Origin: Rhizobium phaseoli
Lineage (GTDB): Bacteria > Pseudomonadota > Alphaproteobacteria > Rhizobiales > Rhizobiaceae
Length of the DNA stretch: 64,000 bases
Direction: 5' to 3'
Assembly (NCBI RefSeq): GCF_010668805.1
Contig: NZ_WUFT01000018.1
Span: 62,001-126,000 of the forward strand
The position numbers were made by a program, and so were the translations under genes. Positions within the stretch are counted from its first letter, which is position 1; each line of letters starts with the position of its first letter. Under the pieces are notes generated by a model. That model searched no databases and had not been told where the DNA came from. It saw only the letters and a program-made list of their open reading frames with translations. Of this stretch, positions 24,019-34,495 are shown piece after piece.

Positions 24019-25101
24019 TCATTGCGTCGGCGCGGCCGGTGGAAAAAAGCCGTTGCCCCGCCATTCGAGCAGGCGGTAGGGGTTTTGCGAAAGTTCGTGC
24101 GCGGCGGTGAAGGCAATAGTGCCGACCGGTGTCTGGAATGTTGTGCCCACCAGTGCGTCCTGGAGAGGCTTGCCGGCCGCAGCGGCGGCTTCCACTGCCT
24201 GGCCGGCAATCAGTGCCGCTGCCAGCGACGGCAGGACATAGCCTTCCGGCTCGATGCCTTTGGCGCGCAGCGCGTCGGCCGCAGCAATGCTTTCCGGCAG
24301 AACGGCGTATTCGGGCAGGGCGACGGCGCGCACGCCTGCATTGAGCGGCAACGGCTGGTCGGCGGCGCGCATGGCATCGCCGCTGAGAATGGAGAGCGGG
24401 ATGTTTTCCGCCATGGCGTCATGGGCGACGATGGCGACATCGTTGCGATCGCCGCCGATGAAAACCCTGGTCGCACCGGCCCGTTTCAGGCGGCGCACGA
24501 GAGCGATCTGCTGCTCCTGTCCCGGCCGGTAGGTATCGGTAAAGACCGGCTTCAAGCCGTTCTGTTCCAGCGCATTGCGTACCGCTTCCGTCAGTTCGCG
24601 GCCATGGATGGTGCCGTCCTCGATCAGCGCGATCGGATCGGCGGCCCAATCCTTCAGGATCACTTCGATGATCTTTGCCGCCTCGGTGCCATCGGCGGGC
24701 GCCAGGCGGAACAGCGGCCAGCCGTTCTTCAACGCATCCTCCATCAGAATGCGGGAGCGCGCCGAGACGGTCAGCGCAGGAATGTTGGCATCCTTCAGCT
24801 TCGGCAGCGCGCCTTCCAGCGTCTCGCTGCAGAGAAAGCCGACCGCGACCTGCACCTTGGCAGCGACCAGCGCATCGGCAACCGCAGCACCGCTATTGTC
24901 CTCGCAGGTCTCGTTGATGGCGACGAGGGTATTGCCGGATTGCTGGATCTCGAAACCGGCGCCTGCGGCAATCTGGGAGCCCAGCAAAGCGAGGGGGCCA
25001 TTCTGAGGGGCGACGACGCCGATCGTCACGCCGGCCGCATGGCCTTGCGCCGCCGCTCCCAGCAGCGCCAGAAAGGCTGCTATGCCACGCAGGTTGATCA
25101 T
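24019..25101 (-). CDS. Orphan periplasmic binding protein, branched-chain amino acid type
   Basis: 360 residues with signal peptide (INLRGIAAFLALLGAAAQGHA, cleavage near residue 23). The mature sequence VTIGVVAPQNGPLALLGSQIAAGAGFEIQ is the start of a Peripla_BP_6 (LivJ-like) domain. A Cys pair (about 62 and 93) may form the usual disulfide. No permease or ATPase genes are adjacent, so it either serves a transporter elsewhere or acts as a sensor partner. 67 bp separates it from rpe. Confidence 0.8.
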   Translation of the reverse strand: MINLRGIAAFLALLGAAAQGHAAGVTIGVVAPQNGPLALLGSQIAAGAGFEIQQSGNTLVAINETCEDNSGAAVADALVAAKVQVAVGFLCSETLEGALPKLKDANIPALTVSARSRILMEDALKNGWPLFRLAPADGTEAAKIIEVILKDWAADPIALIEDGTIHGRELTEAVRNALEQNGLKPVFTDTYRPGQEQQIALVRRLKRAGATRVFIGGDRNDVAIVAHDAMAENIPLSILSGDAMRAADQPLPLNAGVRAVALPEYAVLPESIAAADALRAKGIEPEGYVLPSLAAALIAGQAVEAAAAAGKPLQDALVGTTFQTPVGTIAFTAAHELSQNPYRLLEWRGNGFFPPAAPTQ

Positions 25102-25280
25102 GAAAGGCGGAGATCCCTAAGCCATCGTCCATGCCCTTTTATCCGCAAGGCCGCGATCGTCAAAGAAAAACAAGCGTGAAGCAGTGCTTTTCACCGGTCC
25201 TATTGTAGAAAAGGTAACCGATGCTCGCCATATTGGCGCGATAACAAGTCGATCCATGCAGAAACGCACGGGAGAAGCAG

Positions 25281-25775
25281 GTGTTGAACAGGCAGCATAT
25301 CGACCCCAGTCTTTATCGAGACGCCATGAGCCGTTATGCCGGCCATGTGCAGCTCGTGACGACGGCGATGGGCGAGTTGCGCCGCGGCGTCACCATCACC
25401 GCCGCCTGCTCGGTCTCGGATAATCCAGCCTCGGTGCTGATCTGCCTCAACAACACCAATCCGAAGAACGAGATCTTTTTCCGCAGCGGCGTCTTCGTGC
25501 TGAACACGCTCGGCGCCCATCATCAGGGCGTTGCCGACGCCTTTTCCGGGCGGACGTCGCTTGCCGATAGCGAGCGTTTCGCCAGCGCCCGTTTCGAGAC
25601 GCTGGTCACCGGCGCACCTGTGCTCGCCGATGCGCTCGCAGCCTTCGATTGCCGGGTGACCGACATCAAGGAAATGCCGACGCACAATGTCATCTTCGGC
25701 GAGGTCGCGGCTGTGCGCTTCAGTGAAAAGCACCCGGCGCTCATCTATATGAACCGGGATTATCACGCGCTGTGA
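25281..25775 (+). CDS. RutF-like NADH:FMN oxidoreductase
   Basis: 164 residues from a GTG at 25281 (GGAG 6 nt upstream). The FMN-binding split-barrel fold is recognisable: MSRYAGHVQLVTTA, RRGVTITAACSVSDNPASVLICLN, FVLNTLGAHHQGVADAF and the C-terminal PALIYMNRDYHAL. Reduces FMN with NADH to feed a flavin monooxygenase. No rut genes are nearby, so a link to pyrimidine breakdown is not supported by context. Confidence 0.85.
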   Translation: MLNRQHIDPSLYRDAMSRYAGHVQLVTTAMGELRRGVTITAACSVSDNPASVLICLNNTNPKNEIFFRSGVFVLNTLGAHHQGVADAFSGRTSLADSERFASARFETLVTGAPVLADALAAFDCRVTDIKEMPTHNVIFGEVAAVRFSEKHPALIYMNRDYHAL

Positions 25776-25808
25776 TGGCCGCCACGGCCGGGATTTCGAG
25801 GGATTAGA

Positions 25809-26129
25809 ATGGACACTGCCGGCATCGAGGAAATGTTTCAGGGGCTCGGCCCGGTCACGGTCAAGCGCATGTTCGGCGGCAAGGGCATCTATCATCTCGG
25901 GCGCATCATCGCGCTCGAAGTACGTGACGAGATGCTGTTGAAGGCGGACGAGACGAGCGCCCCTGAATTTGCTGCCGCCGGCGCTACGCAGTGGAGTTAT
26001 GAGGGCAAGAAGGGCAAACCGGTGAAGATGCCCTACTGGTCGATCCCCGACGAGGCTTACGACGATCCCGATCTGATGGCGAAATGGGTGCGGCTTGCCT
26101 ATGAGGCGTCGCTGCGCGCCGATAGCTGA
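25809..26129 (+). CDS. TfoX N-terminal domain protein
   Basis: 106 residues. MEEMF-like IEEMFQGLGPVTVKRMFGGKGIYHLGRIIALEVRDEMLLKAD is the TfoX N-domain. Stand-alone copies are common in rhizobia and their role is not established. The 3' end overlaps the convergent Nudix gene by 31 bp. Confidence 0.85.
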   Translation: MDTAGIEEMFQGLGPVTVKRMFGGKGIYHLGRIIALEVRDEMLLKADETSAPEFAAAGATQWSYEGKKGKPVKMPYWSIPDEAYDDPDLMAKWVRLAYEASLRADS

Positions 26130-26548
26130 CCGCGTTCGGTTGAGGGCAGGGCTGCTATAGCCGCCTTGGTGAAGGCCGACAGCGGTTGCGGCAAATCCGT
26201 GAGGGGAAACCAGCCGAAATCCGAGAGCTTGTCCGGTTCGGTCAATTGCGGCTCGCCCTCGACGTCGCAGGCGAGATAGAGAAGCGAAATCCAGTGCTGG
26301 CGGTCGGTATCGATGATCTGTTCGGTCATGCCGATCTTCTCGATCCGGCCGATCTTGAGGCCGGTTTCTTCCTCGGCCTCGCGGCGCGCAGCTTGCTCAG
26401 CCGGCTCCATGTGATCGACCTTGCCCCCGACGATATTCCAATAGCCGGCTTCCGGTGGGCGCAGGCGTTTATACAGAAGTATCTTGGCGTCGCGCATAAT
26501 CACCACGCCAACGCCGAAACCCGGAAAATCGAGACCGGGTTTACCCAT
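26099..26548 (-). CDS. Nudix hydrolase
   Basis: 149 residues. The Nudix box runs from GGKVDHMEPAEQ to REAEEETGL and fits G-x5-E-x7-REUxEExGU. GVGVVIMRDAKILLYKR precedes it and YWNIVGGKV leads in, as in MutT/ADP-sugar pyrophosphatases. Hydrolyses a nucleoside diphosphate derivative; substrate unknown. It lies 7 bp after the helicase gene end on the same strand. Confidence 0.88.
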   Translation of the reverse strand: MGKPGLDFPGFGVGVVIMRDAKILLYKRLRPPEAGYWNIVGGKVDHMEPAEQAARREAEEETGLKIGRIEKIGMTEQIIDTDRQHWISLLYLACDVEGEPQLTEPDKLSDFGWFPLTDLPQPLSAFTKAAIAALPSTERGQLSARSDAS

Positions 26549-26555
26549 TGGATGT

Positions 26556-28073
<1,518 letters not shown>

Positions 28074-28230
28074 AGGGAAAACTGTTTCCGTTTCGGTTCG
28101 GCCGAGCTCTGAACGAGTCGGCGGGATTGCATGCCGCAATGCAGCGCGACATAGCCCCGAATGGCCGGCAAGTCAAGAAATAGAGAGGCCTCACCCGGTA
28201 CAGAGTGAAGCGATGGTTACCTCAGCGCTG

Positions 28231-29550
28231 TTACTTAATATAGGTGGCGAGTTTAAGTCCGGCATTCATGAAATATACTGGATCGACTGCGTGGCCGTCC
28301 TGGCGCACCTCATAGTGCAGATGCGTTCCCGTCGAGCGGCCGGTGCTGCCGGCAAGGCCGATGACGTCGTTGCGGTCGACCGTGTCGCCGACCTTGACCA
28401 GCACTTGCGACATATGGCCGTAGCGCGTCGAAATGCCGTTGCCGTGATCGACCTCGACCATGTTGCCGTAACCGCCGGTCCAGCCGGCTGATATGACCTT
28501 GCCAGGCGCCGAGGGGCGGATCTTCTCGCCAGGCGAGAAGCGGAAATCGATGCCGGAATGCAGCGCGAGGCGGCCGAGGAAAGGGTCGCGGCGATTGCCG
28601 AACGGGCTGGTGACGTCCTTGCCGATGGCCGGATTGCGGAAGGGCAGGGATTCGGCGGTGCTGCGCACGGCCTCCAGCCGGGTCAGCGCGCCGTCGAGCG
28701 CTGCCAGCGAATTGTTGAAGTCGTCGTTGCTTTCAGGCTCGACATAGGGGCCGCCGACGGCATCGTCGTCTTGCCTTGCCGCAGTCTCCTCCGGCACCGG
28801 GATCTTGAAGCGGGTCAGCACGGTGCCGATGGCGTTGGCGGCATTGCCGGCGTCGCTCGTCAACTGCTCGACACGGTTGCGCTGGTCCTGTTCGACACCC
28901 TTCAGCGACAGCGTCACGTTGGAGAAGATGCGGTCGGCGCGGTCGCCGACCGTCTCGGCGGCCGGCACATAGGCAAGCGTGGAATTGTCCGGTGTCGCAT
29001 CGGCCGGGGCGCCGCTCGCCAGCTGTTTCTCGATCGCCTGGATGGCGCCACCGGTCAACGACGCGCGCTTGTCTTTGAGATCAGGGGCATAGGACTGGAC
29101 GGGCGAAGACGGGGCAGGCAGGGCGCCGTCCTTTTCCGTCAGGCCGGAGCTTTCGGCGCGGTCGAGCAGATTGTCGAGCTTGCCATGGCGTGAGGTCAGC
29201 GCCATCTGCTGTTCCATCAGCTTGTCCACCTTGTCCTCGACCACCTGCTGGTCGAGCAGCTGCCGGGAGGTGATGCGATCGACCTGGGCGCGGAGGGCGG
29301 CGATGCGGTCTTCGTAGTCGTGCTGCATGCGGGCTTGCCGGGCCATGGTGGCGCCGATCAGATCGTCGCGGAGCACGAGATAGGAGGTGGCGAGGAGATA
29401 GCCGATCGAGAAGGCGCCGACGAGGCAGAAGGCAAGGGCTGCCATCCACGGCCGAACCGTCATATGGCGGACCTTATCGCCGCTGGCGAGGATCAGGATA
29501 TGTTCCTGCTCCCGCCTGCCGAATACCCGGTGCTGATGTCCGCTGTTCAC
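28231..29550 (-). CDS. M23 family metallopeptidase, inner-membrane anchored
   Basis: 439 residues from a GTG at 29550 (GGGAG 7 nt upstream). One membrane helix (about residues 36-56), then a coiled-coil (about 70-130), a low-complexity stretch, and a LytM/M23 domain at about 315-420. Zinc ligands are in LALHSGIDF (H and D) and in THLHYEVRQ (HxH). It would cleave or bind peptidoglycan cross-bridges in the periplasm, as EnvC or DipM-like proteins do. Single gene. Confidence 0.88.
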   Translation of the reverse strand: MNSGHQHRVFGRREQEHILILASGDKVRHMTVRPWMAALAFCLVGAFSIGYLLATSYLVLRDDLIGATMARQARMQHDYEDRIAALRAQVDRITSRQLLDQQVVEDKVDKLMEQQMALTSRHGKLDNLLDRAESSGLTEKDGALPAPSSPVQSYAPDLKDKRASLTGGAIQAIEKQLASGAPADATPDNSTLAYVPAAETVGDRADRIFSNVTLSLKGVEQDQRNRVEQLTSDAGNAANAIGTVLTRFKIPVPEETAARQDDDAVGGPYVEPESNDDFNNSLAALDGALTRLEAVRSTAESLPFRNPAIGKDVTSPFGNRRDPFLGRLALHSGIDFRFSPGEKIRPSAPGKVISAGWTGGYGNMVEVDHGNGISTRYGHMSQVLVKVGDTVDRNDVIGLAGSTGRSTGTHLHYEVRQDGHAVDPVYFMNAGLKLATYIK

Positions 29551-29656
29551 GCAGGCTCTCCCAATTGATGCACTACGCCTCTTTCGGAAAATTAGACACG
29601 TTTATGGTTAACGAATGCTTTCTTTGTCGCTGTCCGTGTAGAAAATACCAGCGATT

Positions 29657-30484
29657 TCAGGCATGGCTGATCGATGCCAGCGAGCGGTAGAAGGACGGCG
29701 TCAGCCCGGCCTCGGCGCGGGCGAGATCGTTGAAGGGCGGCTTCAGCGGCCCGCGGAAATTGGCGCGCACCAGCTCCTGGAAGGCCTTTGCCGGATCGCG
29801 CTTCTCCCGGGCGCAGAGAAATCGGAACCATTTGGCGCCGACAGCGACATGGCCTTTCTCGTCGTTGTAGATGACGTCGAGAACCGCGGCACTTTCGAGA
29901 TCGCCGGTCTGGCGCATCTTCGCCTGCAGCGACGGCGTGACGTCGAGGCCGCGGGCTTCGAGAATCAACGGCACCACGGCAAGCCTTGCCGTCAGGTCGT
30001 TGCGCGTCGAATGGGCCGCCTGCCAGAGCCCGTCATGGGCGGGGAGATCGCCGTAATCGGCGCCGAGATCGTTGAGGCGGGTGCGCACCATGCGGAAATG
30101 CTTGGCCTCCTCGAAGGCAACCTGCATCCAGCCGTCGAAGAAGGAATTCGGCACCTGTTCCGTGGCGAACCGCGCGACGATATCGAGCGCCAGATCGACG
30201 GCATTGAGTTCGATATGAGCGATGGCATGGAGCAGGGCGATCCGGCCTTTCAGCGTATGCAGCGAGCGCTTTTCCACCTGGGTCGGCGGCGTCAGCAGCG
30301 GCCTGTCGGGACGGCCGGGCCTATCCGGCAATGCTGCATCGAGCGGCGAGCGCAACGACACCCGGCGGGCAAACCAGCGGGTGGCGCTTTCCTGCGCAAG
30401 CGCCGTCTTGCGGTGGAGATCGGCGGAGCAGATGGCATCGATGGCGCCGCCGCGCAGTGAGCTTATCGCGAAATTCCCGGTCAC
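29657..30484 (-). CDS. DUF455 ferritin-like protein
   Basis: 275 residues. Helical bundle with metal-ligand type motifs: IAHIELNAVDLALD (E-x2-H style), VAFEEAKHFRMV and IYNDEKGHVAVG (E-x2-H pair). This is the DUF455 family, related to ferritin-like di-iron proteins. The start is a GTG at 30484 overlapping the bcp stop as GTGA, so it is translationally coupled to the peroxiredoxin gene, which hints at an oxidative-stress role. Biochemical activity is not known. Confidence 0.82.
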   Translation of the reverse strand: MTGNFAISSLRGGAIDAICSADLHRKTALAQESATRWFARRVSLRSPLDAALPDRPGRPDRPLLTPPTQVEKRSLHTLKGRIALLHAIAHIELNAVDLALDIVARFATEQVPNSFFDGWMQVAFEEAKHFRMVRTRLNDLGADYGDLPAHDGLWQAAHSTRNDLTARLAVVPLILEARGLDVTPSLQAKMRQTGDLESAAVLDVIYNDEKGHVAVGAKWFRFLCAREKRDPAKAFQELVRANFRGPLKPPFNDLARAEAGLTPSFYRSLASISHA

Positions 30485-30954
30485 GCGGCCAGATTCCGCA
30501 CCGCCTCGAGCACGGTTTCGGCATGGCCCTGCACTTTCACCTTCTGCCAGATGGTGGCGATCGTGCCGTCCTGGCGGATGAGGAAAGTGGTGCGTTCGAC
30601 GCCCATGAAGTTGCGGCCGTACATGCTCTTTTCCTTCCAGACGCCATAGGCCTGCAGCGTGGTCTTTTCCTCGTCCGAGGCAAGCGCCACCGAAAGACGG
30701 TGCTTTCTGACAAATTTGTCATGGCAGGCGGCCGAATCGGGCGACATGCCGATGACGACCGCACCGGCCGCCTCGAACTCGCCTGCCAGCGCGGTGAAGG
30801 CCAGTGATTCGGCGGTGCAGCCTGTCGTATCGTCCTTGGGATAGAAGAACAGGACGAGCGGCCTGCCGTGGAATTCGGCCAACGAGACGCGGCCGCCGCC
30901 GTCGCGGGGAAGGTTGAAATCAGGAGCCGTGGCGCCGATGCCTGGAACCGCCAT
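30481..30954 (-). CDS. bcp: Thioredoxin-dependent thiol peroxidase, Bcp/PrxQ type
   Basis: 157 residues. Reduces hydroperoxides with electrons from thioredoxin. Peroxidatic Cys46 lies in FYPKDDTTGCTAES. The position five residues later, where many Bcp proteins have the resolving Cys, is Leu. Cys77 (SAACHDKF) is the only other Cys and may resolve, as in the alpha3-type PrxQ subgroup. MYGRNFMGVERTTFLI is also typical. First gene of a two-gene unit with DUF455; divergent from the AsmA-like gene. Confidence 0.92.
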   Translation of the reverse strand: MAVPGIGATAPDFNLPRDGGGRVSLAEFHGRPLVLFFYPKDDTTGCTAESLAFTALAGEFEAAGAVVIGMSPDSAACHDKFVRKHRLSVALASDEEKTTLQAYGVWKEKSMYGRNFMGVERTTFLIRQDGTIATIWQKVKVQGHAETVLEAVRNLAA

Positions 30955-31078
30955 TAGGAAAACCTTTCTTTTGCCGGGTTTGTGGATGACACTTTCTCTC
31001 CCCGAATTATATAGTGGACGGAAACCCGTCCAGCATGGCCGGGTTCAATTCTTCACTTAAGGGAGAGCCCGAAGGCGC

Positions 31079-34000
31079 ATGTCAGCCATCCGCGGCGAAA
31101 AGGTCACGTTTCGCAAGAAGGATATCGTTGCGCTGGACCGCTTGCCGTCCGCCCAGGCCGAGGATCCGATCATCGTTCATTGCCCGCCGCCGCGTTCGCC
31201 GATACGACGCACGGCGAAGCTGAGCTTGGGATTTGTGGGGCTGATCCTCCTTATTTTCGCGGCGATCATCTTTACCGTCGAGAGCGGCATGTTCGACAAG
31301 CCGCTGTCGCAGCAGGCGCAGGCGGCGTTGAACGGCGTGGCCGGGCCGCGTTACCACGCGGAGGTCGGCTCCACCGTCATCCGTTTCACCTCGGATTTCC
31401 GACTGGCGCTGGAAGCGCGCAACGTCAACATGATCGATGAGCAGAGCGGCCAGCACCTGTCGACGACGGGTTCGGTACGCCTGGGGCTCGATCCGCTGCA
31501 GCTCTTCCGCGGACGTATCGCCGTCACCGACATCGAAGCGGACGATATCGCGCTCGATACCGCGCTTCTGCCCTCCGGTAATCCTCTGACGCTCGACGAT
31601 CTGCGCATCGACGCCATGCCGGCGGCGATGGAAAAGATCTTTTCGCAGTTCGATATGTTCGACAGCGTCGTGACGCGGGGATCGACCAGTTCGGTGCGTA
31701 TCTCCGGCATAAACATCAAGCTTGCCGATACCGCCAACGGCCCGCTGTCGCTGGTCGTCGACAATCTCGTCTTTGCCCATGCAGGCCCATCTTCGCTGCA
31801 ATTGAGCGGTGAGGTGGCGCTGAACGGCGAGGTGGCGTCGCTGGATGTGCTGGCCGAAAAGGAAGCCGGCCATATCTCGAAGGTCGTGGCGACGCTCAAG
31901 CATGCCGATCTCACGCCGTTTTCGCTGAAACGCAACGATCAAGGCGTGATCCGGCAGGGGCTCAGCGCCTTTGCCGACCTGACGGTGTCGGCCACCCGGG
32001 GGCGCGATGGCGTGCAGGCGGCGCTTGCGGCGACGGTCGATATCGATCCCGGCCTGATCTATGCGGATGGCGATCCGCAGGAGCTCTCGGGCGGGCAGAT
32101 CAACCTCGTTTATGATTTTGACAAGCAGACGCTCGAGATCGCTCGGTCGAACGCCCGGTTCGGCGCCACCACGGTTCCGATCAACGGCGCGCTGATCGAT
32201 CTCGACAAGCTCGATCCGCAGGCCGGCAAGGGCTTCGGTATCGATCTGCTGGTCAGCGGCGGCATGGCAGCCCCCAGCGGCTCCGGCGAGCAGCCGCTCT
32301 CCTTCGATATCCAGGCGACCGGGCGCTACCTCGTCGCCGGGCGCGAATTCCTGTTTCCCAACATGACCGTCTCCAGCCCGCTCGGCGCGCTTTACGGGGC
32401 ACTGCATATCAGGCTCGGGGGCAAATCGCCGGAGATCAGCTTTGCCGGCCAGTCGGCACAGATGCAGACGACGGCGATCAAGCAGCTCTGGCCGTTCTGG
32501 ATGGCGCCCAAGGTGCGCACCTGGGTACAGGCCAACCTCTTCGGCGGCACCGTCACAAACGCTGCCATCTCCGTCTTCATTCCCTTCGGCAGACTGGACG
32601 AGGCAGCCGGCGGCAAGGGGTTGAAGCTCGACGCCAACCAGATCCGCATCGGCTTCGACATCGCGGACGCGCGGATGAACGTCGCCGGCGACATCCCGCC
32701 GGTTCGCGACATGGCGGCCCATTTCGACCTGACCGGCCCGGTTGCGACGATCGCAATCAAGAGCGGCACCTCGTTTTTCCCCTCCGGCCGGTCCGTCGGC
32801 CTCGGGCAGGGTACCTTCATCCTACCCGCCACCTACGACAAGCCGCTGATGGCCGATATCGATCTGGTGATTTCCGGGACAGCGGATGCAGTCGGCGAGC
32901 TTCTGACCTACAGGCCGATCCGGGTGTTGCAGCGCGCCGGCTTTACGCCCGACGATCTCAAGGGGCGAATCGAGGCGAATGTGAAGGCGCATTTCGGCCT
33001 GCTCTCCTCGCAGAACCCGCCGCCGGCCGAATGGACGGCGGCCATGAAGCTCACCGATATCGATCTTGCCAAGCCGTTTTCCGGCCGAACGATCAGCAAT
33101 CTCAACGGCACGCTGAACGGCAATCCGAAACAGATCACCCTCGATGCCAAGGCCCAGATCGATGGCGTCCCGGCCGATATCGATCTTGCCGAACCGGTCG
33201 AAGCATCCGACAGCGCGAAGCGGCAGAGGGTGATCAGCGCGACGCTTTCGGAAGAGCAGCGCAACAAGTTGATCCCCGGCCTTGCCGGCATCGTCGGCGG
33301 CAGCGTGAAGATGGTGCTGACGCGGATCGACGACGACCGGCAGGATGTCCAGCTCGAGCTTACCCGGTCGCAACTCGACCTGCCGTGGATCGGCTGGTCG
33401 AAGGGCAGTGGCATTGCAGCTTCGGCCGAATTCGAAACCTCCGGCCCGGCCGACAATACCCAGATCAAGAACTTCCGGCTGAAAGGCGATGGTTTCGGCG
33501 CCGCCGGATCGCTGAATATCGGCAAAAATGGGCTGATCTCAGCCGATTTCGACAGCGTCAAACTCTCCTCGCTCGACGATTTCGCCCTGTCGGTGAAGCG
33601 CAGCAAGGGCAATTTCGACGTCTCGGTCTCCGGCGACAGCGCAGATGCGCGGCCAGTCATCGCGCGGCTGAAATCCGGCTCTGGCGATGGCGACGGTGGC
33701 GGGGATGCCGGCGACGCCGGCGTATCGGTGCGCGCCAGGCTGAAAAACGTCATCGGCTTCAACGATGAGAAGATCGGCAATTTCCAGGCGCAGGTGTCAC
33801 TGCGCGGCGACAAGCTGCAGGCGCTGAATTTTTCCGCCGTGACCGACAGCGGCGAGGCCGTGGTCAGCCAGATGAAGGACGGTGGCGTCATCAACATCAC
33901 CAGCGGCGATGCCGGCGCGGTCTCGCGTTTTGCCGATCTCTACAAGCATATGCAGGGCGGCCTGCTCAATCTGGCAATCAGGCTTTCGGCACAGGGCGGC

Positions 34001-34480
34001 TGGGACGGTTCGCTCGACGTGCGCCGGTTCTCGATCGTCAACGAACAACGGCTGCAGTCGATCGTCTCGACGCCTGTGGGCAATGAGCAGCGTAGCCTCA
34101 ACGAGGCCGTCAAGCGCGACATCGATACCTCGTCGCAACGCTTTCAGCGCGGCTTTGCCCGCGTCGTCTCGCGCGATGGCATGGTCGGCATCGAGAATGG
34201 CGTGCTGCGCGGCGACCAGATCGGCGCGACCTTCCAGGGCGTGGTGCGAGACCGCAAGGGCAATATGGACATGACCGGCACTTTCATGCCGGCCTACGGC
34301 CTCAACCGGCTGTTTGCCGAACTGCCGCTGATCGGCGTCATCCTTGGCAATGGCAGCGACCGTGGCCTGATCGGCATCACCTTCAAACTCACCGGCAAAT
34401 TCGACCAGCCGAACCTGCAAATTAACCCGCTGTCGATCATCGCGCCGGGTGTATTCCGGCAAATCTTCGAATTTCAGTGA
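31079..34480 (+). CDS. Very large AsmA/YhdP-like (DUF3971) envelope protein
   Basis: 1133 residues from ATG 31079. The N-terminal 45 residues are cytoplasmic, followed by one membrane helix (about 47-67) and a very long beta-rich region on the periplasmic side. The C-terminal part, GFARVVSRDGMVGIENGVLRGDQIG to FKLTGKFDQPNLQINPLSIIAPGVFR, is the AsmA_2/YhdP C-terminal signature. YhdP/TamB/AsmA proteins form a hydrophobic groove bridging the two membranes and move phospholipids. A similar role in the rhizobial envelope is inferred. Single gene; 124 bp separates it from divergent bcp. Confidence 0.85.
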   Translation: MSAIRGEKVTFRKKDIVALDRLPSAQAEDPIIVHCPPPRSPIRRTAKLSLGFVGLILLIFAAIIFTVESGMFDKPLSQQAQAALNGVAGPRYHAEVGSTVIRFTSDFRLALEARNVNMIDEQSGQHLSTTGSVRLGLDPLQLFRGRIAVTDIEADDIALDTALLPSGNPLTLDDLRIDAMPAAMEKIFSQFDMFDSVVTRGSTSSVRISGINIKLADTANGPLSLVVDNLVFAHAGPSSLQLSGEVALNGEVASLDVLAEKEAGHISKVVATLKHADLTPFSLKRNDQGVIRQGLSAFADLTVSATRGRDGVQAALAATVDIDPGLIYADGDPQELSGGQINLVYDFDKQTLEIARSNARFGATTVPINGALIDLDKLDPQAGKGFGIDLLVSGGMAAPSGSGEQPLSFDIQATGRYLVAGREFLFPNMTVSSPLGALYGALHIRLGGKSPEISFAGQSAQMQTTAIKQLWPFWMAPKVRTWVQANLFGGTVTNAAISVFIPFGRLDEAAGGKGLKLDANQIRIGFDIADARMNVAGDIPPVRDMAAHFDLTGPVATIAIKSGTSFFPSGRSVGLGQGTFILPATYDKPLMADIDLVISGTADAVGELLTYRPIRVLQRAGFTPDDLKGRIEANVKAHFGLLSSQNPPPAEWTAAMKLTDIDLAKPFSGRTISNLNGTLNGNPKQITLDAKAQIDGVPADIDLAEPVEASDSAKRQRVISATLSEEQRNKLIPGLAGIVGGSVKMVLTRIDDDRQDVQLELTRSQLDLPWIGWSKGSGIAASAEFETSGPADNTQIKNFRLKGDGFGAAGSLNIGKNGLISADFDSVKLSSLDDFALSVKRSKGNFDVSVSGDSADARPVIARLKSGSGDGDGGGDAGDAGVSVRARLKNVIGFNDEKIGNFQAQVSLRGDKLQALNFSAVTDSGEAVVSQMKDGGVINITSGDAGAVSRFADLYKHMQGGLLNLAIRLSAQGGWDGSLDVRRFSIVNEQRLQSIVSTPVGNEQRSLNEAVKRDIDTSSQRFQRGFARVVSRDGMVGIENGVLRGDQIGATFQGVVRDRKGNMDMTGTFMPAYGLNRLFAELPLIGVILGNGSDRGLIGITFKLTGKFDQPNLQINPLSIIAPGVFRQIFEFQ

Positions 34481-34495
34481 GGCGGGGCCGAGAAC

